A stretch of DNA of 64,000 bases from CAVRIA01 sp963721115 (GTDB lineage Bacteria > Desulfobacterota > Binatia > HRBIN30 > CADEER01), in NCBI GenBank assembly GCA_963721115.1, contig CAVRIA010000012.1, positions 62,001-126,000 of the forward strand, read 5' to 3'. The position numbers and the translations under genes are program-made. This document shows positions 17,378 through 25,080 of the stretch, piece after piece. The stretch's first letter is position 1; the number at the start of each line of letters is the position of its first letter. The notes beneath the pieces were generated by a model. The model was not told where the DNA came from. It saw only the letters and a program-made list of their open reading frames with translations, and did not search any database.

Positions 17378-19084
17378 ATGGACCTCCTCGTCCAGGGGCA
17401 GATTCTTGCCCAGTTCGCGCGCTCGGCGCTCGGCTGGGTGTGGCGCAATACCCACTACCCGAGCCCGGTGAAGGACAATGCGAAGTTCATGAGCCCGATC
17501 GAAGCCGTTCGCCTGATCGGTGACGGCGACGTGGTCGCCGACTCCGGGATCGGCGGCACGCAGCGGGCGTCGGTCGTCTACTGGGCGATTCGAGAGTCGT
17601 TCGAGAAGACCGGCCACCCGGCCGGCCTCACCGTCATGAGCATCGCCGGCCACGGCGGCCGCGGCCTGGCTCCAGGGACGATCGAGGATCTGGGCCGGCC
17701 AGGCCTGTGCACCCGCTTCGTCGCCGGTCACTTCGAGACCTGCAAGGCGATGCTCGGCCTCGCCGCCGCCGGGCGCTGCACGCTGCACTGCCTTCCACAG
17801 GGCACGATGGCCCTGCTGCTCGACGGCCTCGGCGCCGGCCGCAGCTCGCTGCTCAGCCGCACCGGCGTCGGCACTTTCGTCGATCCGCGCGTCGGCACGG
17901 GCTCCGCCATCGCGGGCGGACGCGAGCAGCTGATCTCCGTGCGCGGGGAGCGGCTGCGCTATCGGATTCCGAAGATCGACGTCGCCGTGTTCAACGTCCC
18001 AGCGGCGGACCGCAAGGGAAACGTCTACGTCAAGAACGCCGCCATGATCGGCGAGGCGCGCGAGATCGCCCGCGCGGCGAAGCGGAACCGCGGCCGGGTG
18101 ATCGCCAACGTCGGGCTCGTCGTCGACGAGGGCTACGGCGACGTCTTTCTTCCCGCCGACATGATCGACGCCGTGGTCTACTACCCGGACACCGAGCAGG
18201 CGGGCGGCATCCCGCACCGCAACCACTGGCCGATGTTCACCACCGAGTGCGACGTGTCCATCGCGGAGGGGCTGGAGCGGGTTCGCTTCGTCAACTGGAT
18301 CGCCGGCTTCACGCCGCGCCGCTCGGCGGTCGACCGGGCGGTGGCGCGGCTCGCCGCGTCGGTGCTCGCCGCCAGCGTCGGCAAGGGCGCCCTGGTCAAC
18401 ATCGGCGTCGGGCTCCCGGAGGAGGTGTGCCGCGTCGTGTTCGAGGCGGGGCTGCTCGACGACCTCACCCTGCTCACGGAGAGCGGCGTCATCGGCGGCG
18501 TACCGGCTCCCGGCATCTACTTCGGCACCTCGGTCTGCCCGGAGAGGATCGTGTCATCCGCCGAGATCTTCAAGCTCTGCTACGAGAGGCTGGACGCCAC
18601 CTGTCTCGGCGCCCTGCAGGTGGACTCGCAGGGCAACGTCAACGTCTCCAAGCGGGGGCCGACGATTCGCGACTACGTCGGGCCGGGCGGCTTCATCGAC
18701 CTCACCACCTGCGCCCGGACGATCGTGTTCGTCAGCGCCTGGATGGCGCGCGCCGTGCTCGAGGTCGACGACGGCACGGTCCGCATCGCCCGCGAGGGGA
18801 CGCCGAAGTTCGTCGACCGCGTCGACGAGATCACCTTCAACGGGCCGGCGGCCCTGGCCGCCGGGAAGAAGGTCTTCTACGTCACCGGCGTCGGCGTTTT
18901 CCGCCTCACCAAGCGTGGCGTCGAGCTCGTGCAGCGCATGCCCGGCATCGACGTACGCCGCGACATCCTGTCGCGCACGTCGATGAAGATCGTCCTGCCG
19001 CGCGGCGGCCGAGTGCCCGCCGTGCCGCGCTCGATCGTGACCGGCCAGGGCTTCCGGCTGCGCGTGGCCGGGCGACGCCGCTGA
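17378..19084 (+). CDS. Class I (propionate-type) CoA-transferase, fused alpha/beta
   Basis: A 568-residue single-chain CoA-transferase starting at ATG 17378. The N-terminal half carries the alpha-type domain (IGDGDVVADSGIGGT). The C-terminal half has the conserved TESGVIGG block, whose Glu (residue 368) is the expected catalytic base that forms the glutamyl-CoA thioester, and the GGFIDL...ARTIVFV block. Such enzymes move CoA between short-chain acids by ping-pong kinetics. Its divergent neighbours (esterase, WS/DGAT) suggest a supply of acyl-CoA for lipid synthesis. Related G/T repeats lie on both sides of the gene, in opposite orientation. Confidence 0.88.
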   Translation: MDLLVQGQILAQFARSALGWVWRNTHYPSPVKDNAKFMSPIEAVRLIGDGDVVADSGIGGTQRASVVYWAIRESFEKTGHPAGLTVMSIAGHGGRGLAPGTIEDLGRPGLCTRFVAGHFETCKAMLGLAAAGRCTLHCLPQGTMALLLDGLGAGRSSLLSRTGVGTFVDPRVGTGSAIAGGREQLISVRGERLRYRIPKIDVAVFNVPAADRKGNVYVKNAAMIGEAREIARAAKRNRGRVIANVGLVVDEGYGDVFLPADMIDAVVYYPDTEQAGGIPHRNHWPMFTTECDVSIAEGLERVRFVNWIAGFTPRRSAVDRAVARLAASVLAASVGKGALVNIGVGLPEEVCRVVFEAGLLDDLTLLTESGVIGGVPAPGIYFGTSVCPERIVSSAEIFKLCYERLDATCLGALQVDSQGNVNVSKRGPTIRDYVGPGGFIDLTTCARTIVFVSAWMARAVLEVDDGTVRIAREGTPKFVDRVDEITFNGPAALAAGKKVFYVTGVGVFRLTKRGVELVQRMPGIDVRRDILSRTSMKIVLPRGGRVPAVPRSIVTGQGFRLRVAGRRR

Positions 19085-19088
19085 CTGC

Positions 19089-19118
19089 AGGTTGTCGAGT
19101 TGCGGTTTGGTTGTTGGC
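19089..19118. repeat. Inverted copy of the G/T repeat
   Basis: Read in reverse complement, this stretch (CCAACAACC..CCGCAACTCGACAACC) matches 17319-17349 at most positions. The two copies bracket the CoA-transferase gene in opposite orientation. Confidence 0.6.
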
Positions 19119-19230
19119 GAAGGGAAGTCGATCGCCAACGACAAGGAGGGGACGTTTGGTCCGAGTTGTCCGAGTCGGCGCAACTCGGCCAAAGGTGGTC
19201 ATCGGCCGCGGATTGCCGTGCGGTTGACGT

Positions 19231-19261
19231 CATGACCTGATCTGGTCATATGAAGGTCATG
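19231..19261. promoter_or_regulatory. Candidate TA operator
   Basis: An 8-bp perfect inverted repeat, CATGACCT (19231-19238) and AGGTCATG (19254-19261), with a further GGTCAT half-site at 19244-19249, overlaps the antitoxin start codons. Phd-type antitoxins repress their own promoter at such palindromes. Confidence 0.5.
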
Positions 19262-19516
19262 AGAGAGACGAACGTGTCCGGGCTCAAGGCGCGGCTGAGC
19301 GAGTATCTTTCCGCCGTACGCCGCGGCGAGACGGTGGTCGTACACGATCGGCACACGCCAATCGCGCGGCTGATCCCCTTCGAAGAGCAGGGCGATGATC
19401 TCCAGGTCGTCGAGCCGGCGCAGCCGCCGCGCGCTCTCGCGAAGCTTGAGCCGCTCCGGCTGCGCCGCCGCGTCGACGTCGTGAAGCTCTTGCGTGAGAG
19501 CCGTGACCAGCGGTGA
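19250..19516 (+). CDS. Phd/YefM-family antitoxin
   Basis: 88 residues (or 85 from ATG 19259, MRETNVSGLKARL). The Phd/YefM fold is clear: NVSGLKARLSEYLSAVRRGETVVVHDRHTPIARLIPF is the DNA-binding dimer unit. The basic C-terminal tail (LKPLRLRRRVDV-like) is the toxin-binding part. The gene overlaps the PIN gene by 4 bases (GTGA). It should neutralise the downstream RNase and autoregulate through the palindrome at its start. Confidence 0.88.
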   Translation: MKVMRETNVSGLKARLSEYLSAVRRGETVVVHDRHTPIARLIPFEEQGDDLQVVEPAQPPRALAKLEPLRLRRRVDVVKLLRESRDQR

Positions 19517-19929
19517 TCGCGTACCTGGACACCAGCGTTCTCCTGCGCGTGCTGCTGGGGCAGCAACCGGTCTTGAAAGAGTGGGGTGCCTGGGAGCGCG
19601 CCTACACGAGTGAGCTCTCGGGCGTCGAGGCGCGACGGGTCATCGACCGTCTGCGGCTGGACGGAGCGCTCGATGACGACGGCGTGGTGGCTGCGCAGGA
19701 GCGGTTGACGGATCTGGAGGCGTCGATCGGGCGGATCCGTTTGAGCCGCGTGGTGTTGCGGCGTGCCTCCTTGCCGATGGCGACGGCCGTCAAGACGCTC
19801 GATGCGTTGCATCTTGCCGCAGCCTTGCTGTTTCAAGAGCGCCGCGGCTCATCCATGGTCTTCGCCACGCACGACACTCGGCAGGCCACCGCTGCGCGCG
19901 CGCTCGGTTTCACCTGTATCGGCTTCTGA
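19513..19929 (+). CDS. PIN-domain toxin (VapC family)
   Basis: 138 residues from GTG 19513. The N-terminal MIAYLDTSVLLRVLLG holds the first catalytic Asp, followed by SELSGVEARRV (Glu), LDALHLAAAL and FATHDTRQATAARALGF (C-terminal acidic site). All four acidic positions of the PIN active site appear present. Paired with a Phd-type rather than RHH antitoxin, unlike the VapBC at 5738-6441. Confidence 0.88.
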   Translation: MIAYLDTSVLLRVLLGQQPVLKEWGAWERAYTSELSGVEARRVIDRLRLDGALDDDGVVAAQERLTDLEASIGRIRLSRVVLRRASLPMATAVKTLDALHLAAALLFQERRGSSMVFATHDTRQATAARALGFTCIGF

Positions 19930-20598
19930 CCGCGCTCGGGTGCAAAGAGGCGGAGTCCTCCCGCAGAGCCCGACCGGGGAGGCCGCCTCGTTGCTTTCCT
20001 CGAGGGGCTTCGAGGCCTGTGTGTTAGCTCATATGGTAGCATGAGAGATACCAGTAAAGTATATTCCATACCGTGCCGAAAGCGGCGAAGGAGCAGGGGC
20101 CTTCGACGGCGAGCCTGTGTCGGCCCGAGGGCCGAACGACGGACAGTGTCGCTGCCGAGCCGCTTCCGGCATCCGGGAACCCCTCGTTCTGCAGAGCGCG
20201 CCATACGCACATCCGCCGCCGGCCCGAGCAAACCGTCCTGCACCCGACGTCCGATACTTTCCCGTTACGTCAAATTCTCAGCTAATACGGCCTATGCGCC
20301 CAAACTGGCGGCCGAGCATCCGGAGGTGACGCGGAGGGGTGTGGAGGTGGCGGTTGAGATGTGGCGAGAGATCGAGCTGGAGAGCGCGCTAGACTAGATC
20401 TCTATCAGCGCCAACGCCAGTTCTGTAAGGGGTTTCCCCAATTGATGGCGGGAAAGGGAACGTGCTACCCGCCTGGTCGGGAGATGACCGAGTTCCCCCT
20501 AGCCGAGTACACATCGCTGCGAGATCTCAGGAAGGAACTTGCCGCCAGAGGTGACGCTCTACGTCCGCGACTTTGGATCCTTTGGAACGGAGGACATC
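19930..20598. other. Gene-poor stretch
   Basis: No convincing gene. A short plus-strand frame near 20280-20397 (YAPKLAAEHPEVTRRGVEV) has protein-like composition and may be a gene stub, but it has no recognisable family and its upstream part is low-complexity Arg/Ser. A second short frame (20380-20606) precedes the PhoD start. The stretch is probably decayed sequence. Confidence 0.4.
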
Positions 20599-21985
20599 AT
20601 GGCTGATATTGTATGCGTCGGACCTGTTGTTGGGGAGGTGGATGCCTCGAGTGCCCGCGTATTGCTGCAGCTGGAGCAGCCCGGAAGCGTGGGGGTGACG
20701 CTCACGCCCACGGCTGGGAGTCCGGTACACCGCGCACGCTTCGACTGTCAGCAAGCGTGAGGTGGTGGTACTCACCTGCAGTGGTCTCGCCCCGGAGACG
20801 GAGTACGCGCTATCTGTTCAGTTCGACGGAAAAACGGTGGAAGGGCGCTCCGGTCGCGTCGTGACGAAGCCCGCGACAGCCGACCATCTGCGACTGGCCG
20901 CACTCAGCTGTAACTTCACCGTCCGGCAAGGACAGTCCCGCATGTGGGAGCGCCTCTGGGAGAAATGGGTCCGACCTGGAACGATCACGACGGTGCTTCA
21001 TGTGGGTGACCAGGTGTACGCCGATACCACCTTTGGTCACGCATTGGAGGACGTCCGCAAGGGCGGGCGTACAAAAGCCTTGCGTCGCAAATGGGAGCGT
21101 GCATTCGAAGAACTATACTTTCATACCTGGAACTATCCGCCGACGCGACAGGTTCTCGCGCATGCTTCCAACTTGATGATCTGGGATGATCACGAGGTCC
21201 GAAATAGCTGGGGCGGTTATGACCATGATCGCGACCCCAATTCGGATGAGTGGTTCGTCGGGACGATTGCGCGCACCGTCTTCCAGCGATTCCAGCGCGC
21301 ACTCTGGGGAGCCCCGGACTCGACCGCCGTCCACGAGGCCCACGTGCACGCCTATGGCCAGGTAGGGGTTCTCTTCGCAGACCTGCGCACTGGACGAAGC
21401 TTCAGCTATCATCCGGAGCGCCCTTATCTTGGTCCGGCGCAGTGGACGTGGCTCCGCCAGGAACTGCATAGTGGCACTCTCTCCCAGGTCAACGCGCTCG
21501 CAATCGTCACTTCGGTCCCTCTGTGCTACGTCGGACGGGTGACGGCGGGCGCCGGTGGGATTGTAGTCAGCGACCTACGCGACCACTGGACCCATCCCGA
21601 TCACATCACTGAGCAGATCGAGTTCTTCGCGGAGATCCGTCGTTGGCTGGGTGCCGACGCGAATCGCCGCGTCCTCATCGTGGGCGGGGACGTGCATGTC
21701 GGTGGCCGGACAATACTTGAGCAAAGAGTGAGCGGCGAATGGCAGCCGCTGTGCGAGCAGATCATCACGAGCCCCATTACCAACAAGCCACCAGGCTCCT
21801 TGGCATTCTTCGGCCTGCGCGAGCTAATCCTGCGCGGCGTCCACGAAGTTGGCGACACTTACCGGTTCGACCACGATGAGGGATCCTTCACCAACCGTAG
21901 GAACTTCGCCATCCTGACACTCAGGGCGCCGGACGCTCAGCCAGCCAGCATCCACGCTTCCCTCGAGATGGACGCGGACGACTAG
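20599..21985 (+). CDS. PhoD-like metallophosphatase, one frameshift
   Basis: ATG 20599 follows a strong GGAGG site. The first ~50 residues (VGPVVGEVDASSARVLLQLE) are the N-terminal beta domain of PhoD-type phosphatases. The frame then slips by +1 between ~20700 and 20760, just before or at a TGA, and resumes as REVVVLTCSGLAPETEYAL, the continuation of the same domain. The catalytic part carries LHVGDQVYAD, NLMIWDDHEVRNSW and VLIVGGDVHVGG, the metal-ligand motifs of the alkaline phosphatase D family. No signal peptide is seen. Length is 3n+1, as in the other frameshifted genes here, so a sequencing insertion is likely. Confidence 0.8.
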
Positions 21986-22098
21986 GCACGACTTCCGGTC
22001 GCGCTGGCGGCGCGCGTCTTGGACCGAGGACGTGTGCTGGCAAGGCCATCGTCAAACGTCTGTTAGGGCAGGGGTAAGCGTAAGCCACCGTCCGGTGG

Positions 22099-22196
22099 TC
22101 GACGAAGTGTTCCAGGTCGGTCGCGTCGGCGACCTCGTAGCCGCCACCGCGAAGTCTCGATAAAATTAGAAACTAATTGCGTCCTCTTTCCGTCCA
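22099..22196. repeat. Composite of two fragment copies
   Basis: Bases 22099-22141 repeat, without a mismatch, 43 bases inside the methyltransferase gene (25550-25592). They join at once to 22140-22196, a copy of the right end of the 172-bp element at 23793-23964. This small mosaic is evidence of local recombination. Confidence 0.75.
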
Positions 22197-22197
22197 A

Positions 22198-22647
22198 TCA
22201 CGCAACACAACATGCGAGACGTTGGCGATTTCGGGACACTGCCATGCGCCGGCGTCTACGCCGAGGTCGTGAAACCAGGCACCATTCGCCGGGGTGATGC
22301 GGTGCACTGCCTGGATTGACTCTTCGACTCGTCGATCGCGAGCCGCACGGACCGAAGCAAGAGGACGTATCAGGCGCGGCGTGCTTTTCGCGGTCGCTGA
22401 TACGGCCGGTCCGAGATCCCGTTTGGTATTCGGCATAGGCGTCGAGCAGCCGCCGAATCATTCTCTGGTACTGGGTGCCATGTTTCCGGGCTTCGGACTT
22501 GAAGAAATCGACGCTTCGCTTGCTCAAGGCAATGGTCACTTTGACGCCTTCGTCGCGAAGGACAAGGTCTTCGGGCGGAGGCAGAAAGTCGGCAACGATT
22601 TCCAGCTTTCCCAGAGGCTCATCCGCGTAAGTTGTTTTCTCTGTCAT
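22198..22647 (-). CDS. brnA: BrnA-like antitoxin, copy 1, C-terminus altered by frameshift
   Basis: The first ~82 residues (MTEKTTYADEPLGKLEIVADFLPP, VKVTIALSKRSVDFFKSEARKHGTQYQRMIRRLLDAYAEY) are a BrnA-type RHH antitoxin. In the duplicate at 26190 the protein ends soon after, at 92 residues (RKARRA). Here one base is missing in the run at ~22399 (GCTGAT versus GCTTGAT), so translation runs on for 67 further unrelated residues to 22198. The gene overlaps brnT by 29 bases. Whether the long tail is real or an assembly error cannot be settled from the sequence. Confidence 0.75.
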   Translation of the reverse strand: MTEKTTYADEPLGKLEIVADFLPPPEDLVLRDEGVKVTIALSKRSVDFFKSEARKHGTQYQRMIRRLLDAYAEYQTGSRTGRISDREKHAAPDTSSCFGPCGSRSTSRRVNPGSAPHHPGEWCLVSRPRRRRRRMAVSRNRQRLACCVA

Positions 22648-22855
22648 ACACTCGCTTCCCTCTTTGCCAGTAACCCGCGCCGTAAATTCGGATCACGTCG
22701 TCGCGGTACGTGAACCGGACCGTGAGAACTCCACCTTCGACTTGGCCAAAACAGTAGTATCGCTCCTCCTTCGAGCTGTGGGACAAATCCCTTGCAATCA
22801 CACGGTTCGGATCGACGAACGCGTGCTGCGCCTTTACGAACGAAACACCGTGTTT
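22299..22855. repeat. 557-bp direct repeat, copy 1
   Basis: Matches 26119-26676 with about eight substitutions and one 1-base indel by eye (~98%). It contains brnA and most of brnT. The two copies are in the same orientation with ~3.3 kb between them. Confidence 0.9.
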
Positions 22856-22909
22856 CTTCTGGTTCTCACGATCCTTCGCAGCGTCCCACTCGAACCGTGC
22901 TTTCGGCAC
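22619..22909 (-). CDS. brnT: BrnT-like toxin, copy 1, intact
   Basis: 96 residues from GTG 22909. It has the BrnT hallmarks FEWDAAKDRENQKKHGVSF at the N-terminus, HAFVDPNRVIARD, RYYCFGQVEGGVLTVRFTYRDDVIRIY, and the C-terminal basic RGKRVYDREN. BrnT is an RNase toxin of the RelE-like fold that inhibits translation. It precedes its antitoxin, the usual brnTA order. This is the intact member of the local pair; the second copy has lost its first ~20 codons. Confidence 0.85.
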   Translation of the reverse strand: MPKARFEWDAAKDRENQKKHGVSFVKAQHAFVDPNRVIARDLSHSSKEERYYCFGQVEGGVLTVRFTYRDDVIRIYGAGYWQRGKRVYDRENNLRG

Positions 22910-22985
22910 AAACGAAGATTAACACAGGCCGCCCCCGAGAGCCATATATTCGTATTGCTGCCACGCTCCGGTCCAACTAGAAGAA

Positions 22986-23154
22986 CGAGTCTGTCGATTT
23001 TCTCGAGGGTCGAGATTCCCCCTTTTGAAAAAGGGGGTCAGGGGGGATTTTGAGATGATGAGATGGATTCGTTCGGACAAATCCCCCTCAATCCCCCTTT
23101 TTCAAAGAGGGAAGTCGGAGTCGCTTCTCTCGCCAGGAGAAAATCGACAGACTC
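22986..23154. mobile_element. MITE-like 169-bp element with 18-bp terminal inverted repeats
   Basis: Ends are a perfect inverted repeat (GAGTCTGTCGATTTTCTC at 22986-23003; complement at 23137-23154). The interior holds a second palindromic pair built on CCCCCTTTTGAAAAAGGGGG and AATCCCCCTTTTTCAAAGAGGG, a widespread type of intergenic repeat. No coding capacity. Confidence 0.7.
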
Positions 23155-23178
23155 ATCCGCGAGATCATAGCAGAACAC

Positions 23179-23236
23179 GGGACGCAGGGACGACCCGACC
23201 GAGTCGCGCAACTCGTACCGGTCGTCCCTGCGTCCC
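23179..23236. repeat. Long perfect hairpin
   Basis: A 17-bp perfect inverted repeat (GGGACGCAGGGACGACC at 23179-23195; complement at 23220-23236) with an inner CGAGT/ACTCG stem in the loop. It lies ~100 bases downstream of the receiver gene's stop, so it could act as a terminator, but it has no T-tract. Confidence 0.65.
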
Positions 23237-23337
23237 TCAATCGATCAATCGACCTCAACTCGATGCGCCCGTTCATCGATCGGTTTTCTTGAGACGCGAC
23301 CTGGCTTTTGCGAATGCGGGCGGGCGCTGCCTAGGGG

Positions 23338-23694
23338 TCAGGCGAGCGCCGTCTCGATGGTGTCGGCCAGATGCTGCGGCTCGAGCGGTTTGGATAGAAA
23401 GCCGCGCGCGCCCGCTTGCTCGACCGCGATGCGGGTCGCTTCCTCGGTATCGGCGGTGACCATGATGACTCGCACGCCGCGGTCGAGAGCCTGTAGTTGC
23501 GCCAGGACGTCCAGACCGGAGGTGCTGCCCAGGTTCAGGTCGAGCAGGACGATGTCGGGCGTCTCCGCGGTGTACCCTTGGATGGCGCCGGCCGCATCGG
23601 TGGCCTCGACGACCTGGTATGCGCGCGGTTCCAACATCCGGCGCAACAGGCGGCGCATCAGGGGCGAATCATCGACAATCAGAACTTTGGCCAT
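23338..23694 (-). CDS. Stand-alone CheY-like response-regulator receiver
   Basis: 118 residues, a single receiver domain. Acidic pocket Asp8-Asp9, phospho-acceptor Asp52 (LLDLNLG), switch Thr80 (VTADTEE) and Lys102 (SKPLE) are all present, so it should be phosphorylated and act as a switch. There is no output domain and no histidine kinase in the window. The gene sits alone between repeat elements, and its partner cannot be inferred. Confidence 0.92.
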   Translation of the reverse strand: MAKVLIVDDSPLMRRLLRRMLEPRAYQVVEATDAAGAIQGYTAETPDIVLLDLNLGSTSGLDVLAQLQALDRGVRVIMVTADTEEATRIAVEQAGARGFLSKPLEPQHLADTIETALA

Positions 23695-23792
23695 GGGTTT
23701 CCCTCTGTGTTTCGGGACACTGGCGCGCGTGCCAGCTGCCGATCTCGGCGCCGATTCGGTCGAGCGGGAGGACGCGGTCGACTGAGGGAGGA

Positions 23793-23964
23793 AAAGGGGA
23801 CGTAATTAATTTCTTAGTTTGTCGGGCCCATGATTGAGGCGGCGGAAGATGACGCCAGCGGTATCTGGACGTGCGACCATTGGGCATCGCCGACCACCTG
23901 CGATGACCCTGCGCGCCGCCACCGCGAAGTCTCGATAAACTAAGAATCTAATTGCGTCCCCTTT
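23793..23964. mobile_element. 172-bp deletion derivative of a Y1-type (REP-associated) transposase element
   Basis: Terminal inverted repeats of 28 bp (23793-23820 and 23937-23964) match at 25 of 28 positions. Reading the minus strand from ~23875, ATG GTC GCA CGT CCA starts MVARPDTAGVIFRRLNHG, which resembles the N-terminus of Y1 transposases (MARPxRxxxxGxxYHVxNRG), and then runs straight into the left terminal repeat. This looks like an internally deleted, non-autonomous copy. A right-end fragment recurs at 22140-22196. Confidence 0.65.
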
Positions 23965-24115
23965 CCGTCCCCATCCACGAGCTGCCGCCAGCACGGTCTC
24001 GCGCACGAAGAGGTTTTTTCTTGGATCCGTCTTTGGAAGTTGGGCTAGAGATCAGGGGTTCCACCCTCCCAGAACGAGACACTGAGCCAGATGAATCGCG
24101 CATCTCGGCGTTTCA

Positions 24116-24637
24116 CTACGGGCGGTGATCGCGCTTACGACGTAGGCGATCCAGCACACCCCAGGTCGTCGCCCACTTCTCGACATAGGCCCAGTCGATC
24201 GCGCCAAGGCCCAGGAGTCCCTCGAGGTCGGCTTGATCCTTGGTTCGATCGGCGATCAGCTTCAGCACGATGAGATCCTCCACAGTTGCTACACGCAGCC
24301 CCTCCGGAGTGGAGACGGCCCGCCGCAGGACCTCACGCTGCAACTCAGTCTTTGCGGTTTGCAGCTCGATTACGACCTCGCCGTCGGCGGAGACGAAGCG
24401 GACGAAATCCGGTCCGGACGGTGCCCCGGCACCGTGCTCGCGCGCGACTCGAAAGCCCTCCGCCGAGAGACGCGCGCGCAACCGATCGAGCTGGGCGCGA
24501 TCCGCTGCGACGGTGACGTCGATGTCGCCGGTCAATCGCGGCTCGAGCCAACAGTTCACCGCATGCGCACCGATCACCGCGTAATCCGTACCGAGCGAGG
24601 CGAGAAGACCGGCGAGATAGCGAAGCGGATCGTCCAT
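24116..24637 (-). CDS. Nucleotidyltransferase-fold protein (AbiEii/MNT-like)
   Basis: 173 residues. The polymerase-beta-type fold is seen in the N-terminal half: YAVIGAHAVNCWLEPRLTGDIDVTV, in which the acidic pair is D-I-D, later FVRFVSADGEVVIELQTA, and VATVEDLIVLKLIADRTKDQADLEGLL. This pattern is common in nucleotidyltransferase toxins and in substrate-binding halves of MNT/HEPN or AbiE-like modules. The start lies 8 bases after the stop of a 76-residue gene on the same strand, so the two form a pair. Whether the pair is a toxin-antitoxin module is inference; the small partner has no recognised antitoxin fold. Confidence 0.75.
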   Translation of the reverse strand: MDDPLRYLAGLLASLGTDYAVIGAHAVNCWLEPRLTGDIDVTVAADRAQLDRLRARLSAEGFRVAREHGAGAPSGPDFVRFVSADGEVVIELQTAKTELQREVLRRAVSTPEGLRVATVEDLIVLKLIADRTKDQADLEGLLGLGAIDWAYVEKWATTWGVLDRLRRKRDHRP

Positions 24638-24645
24638 GCAGCCGC

Positions 24646-24876
24646 TCAGGGCTGGTAGAGACCGAGCTCGCGAGCCTTGTCGTAGAACGGCGTCGGATCA
24701 TCCTGTGCATCGTCGCGCCGTGCTCGATGGCGATAGCGCTGGTACAGGCGCCAACTGCACCGAAGCCTCTCGTCCAGCGAGAGCGCCAAGTGTTCCGCAT
24801 GCGCCTCGCGATGCGAGAGCTCCTTGTAGACGCCGATCCGCCGCATGTATTCGCGGTCTCTGTCGGAAGCGGTCAC
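24646..24876 (-). CDS. Small conserved-looking partner of the nucleotidyltransferase
   Basis: 76 residues, highly charged and helical (DREYMRRIGVYKELSHREAHAEHLALSLDERLRCSWRLY...). Proteins like this, with an RxxxxKELSHREAHAEHLALSLDER-style core, often sit beside nucleotidyltransferase-fold genes. I see no DNA-binding motif. The stop lies 8 bases before the next start, so the two are co-translated. Function is unknown. Confidence 0.65.
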   Translation of the reverse strand: MTASDRDREYMRRIGVYKELSHREAHAEHLALSLDERLRCSWRLYQRYRHRARRDDAQDDPTPFYDKARELGLYQP

Positions 24877-24947
24877 GGATTGAGTCTAACGCGAACCAAG
24901 CTGCGATCCAACCGCGCGCAGGCGGTCACCCTTGCCAGCGGGCTCCG

Positions 24948-24986
24948 GTTGGACAGTGGGACGTGGGTGCGAATGTGCACATCTGC
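24948..24986. repeat. 39-bp dispersed repeat, copy 1
   Basis: GTTGGACAGTGGGACGTGGG... is identical over 39 bases to 42397-42435, 17.4 kb away and in the same orientation. Both copies lie in decayed intergenic DNA. Confidence 0.85.
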
Positions 24987-25080
24987 GTAGATCCAACATT
25001 CCGCGGTCTCCGCTGACAACCGGGAAGCGCAGCTATACGGTCAGCAAGGAGATTTCGCTCTGCGTTATATCGCTCTACCC

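Noticed and set aside
15435..17471. 678-residue plus-strand open frame
   Set aside because: Antisense to the WS/DGAT and serine-hydrolase genes, which have intact catalytic motifs.
20041..20397. 118-residue plus-strand frame
   Set aside because: The first two thirds are random Arg/Ser/Pro sequence; only ~40 final residues look protein-like and no family is recognised.
22986..23236. CRISPR-like array
   Set aside because: The repeats are inverted and nested, not direct with regular spacers.
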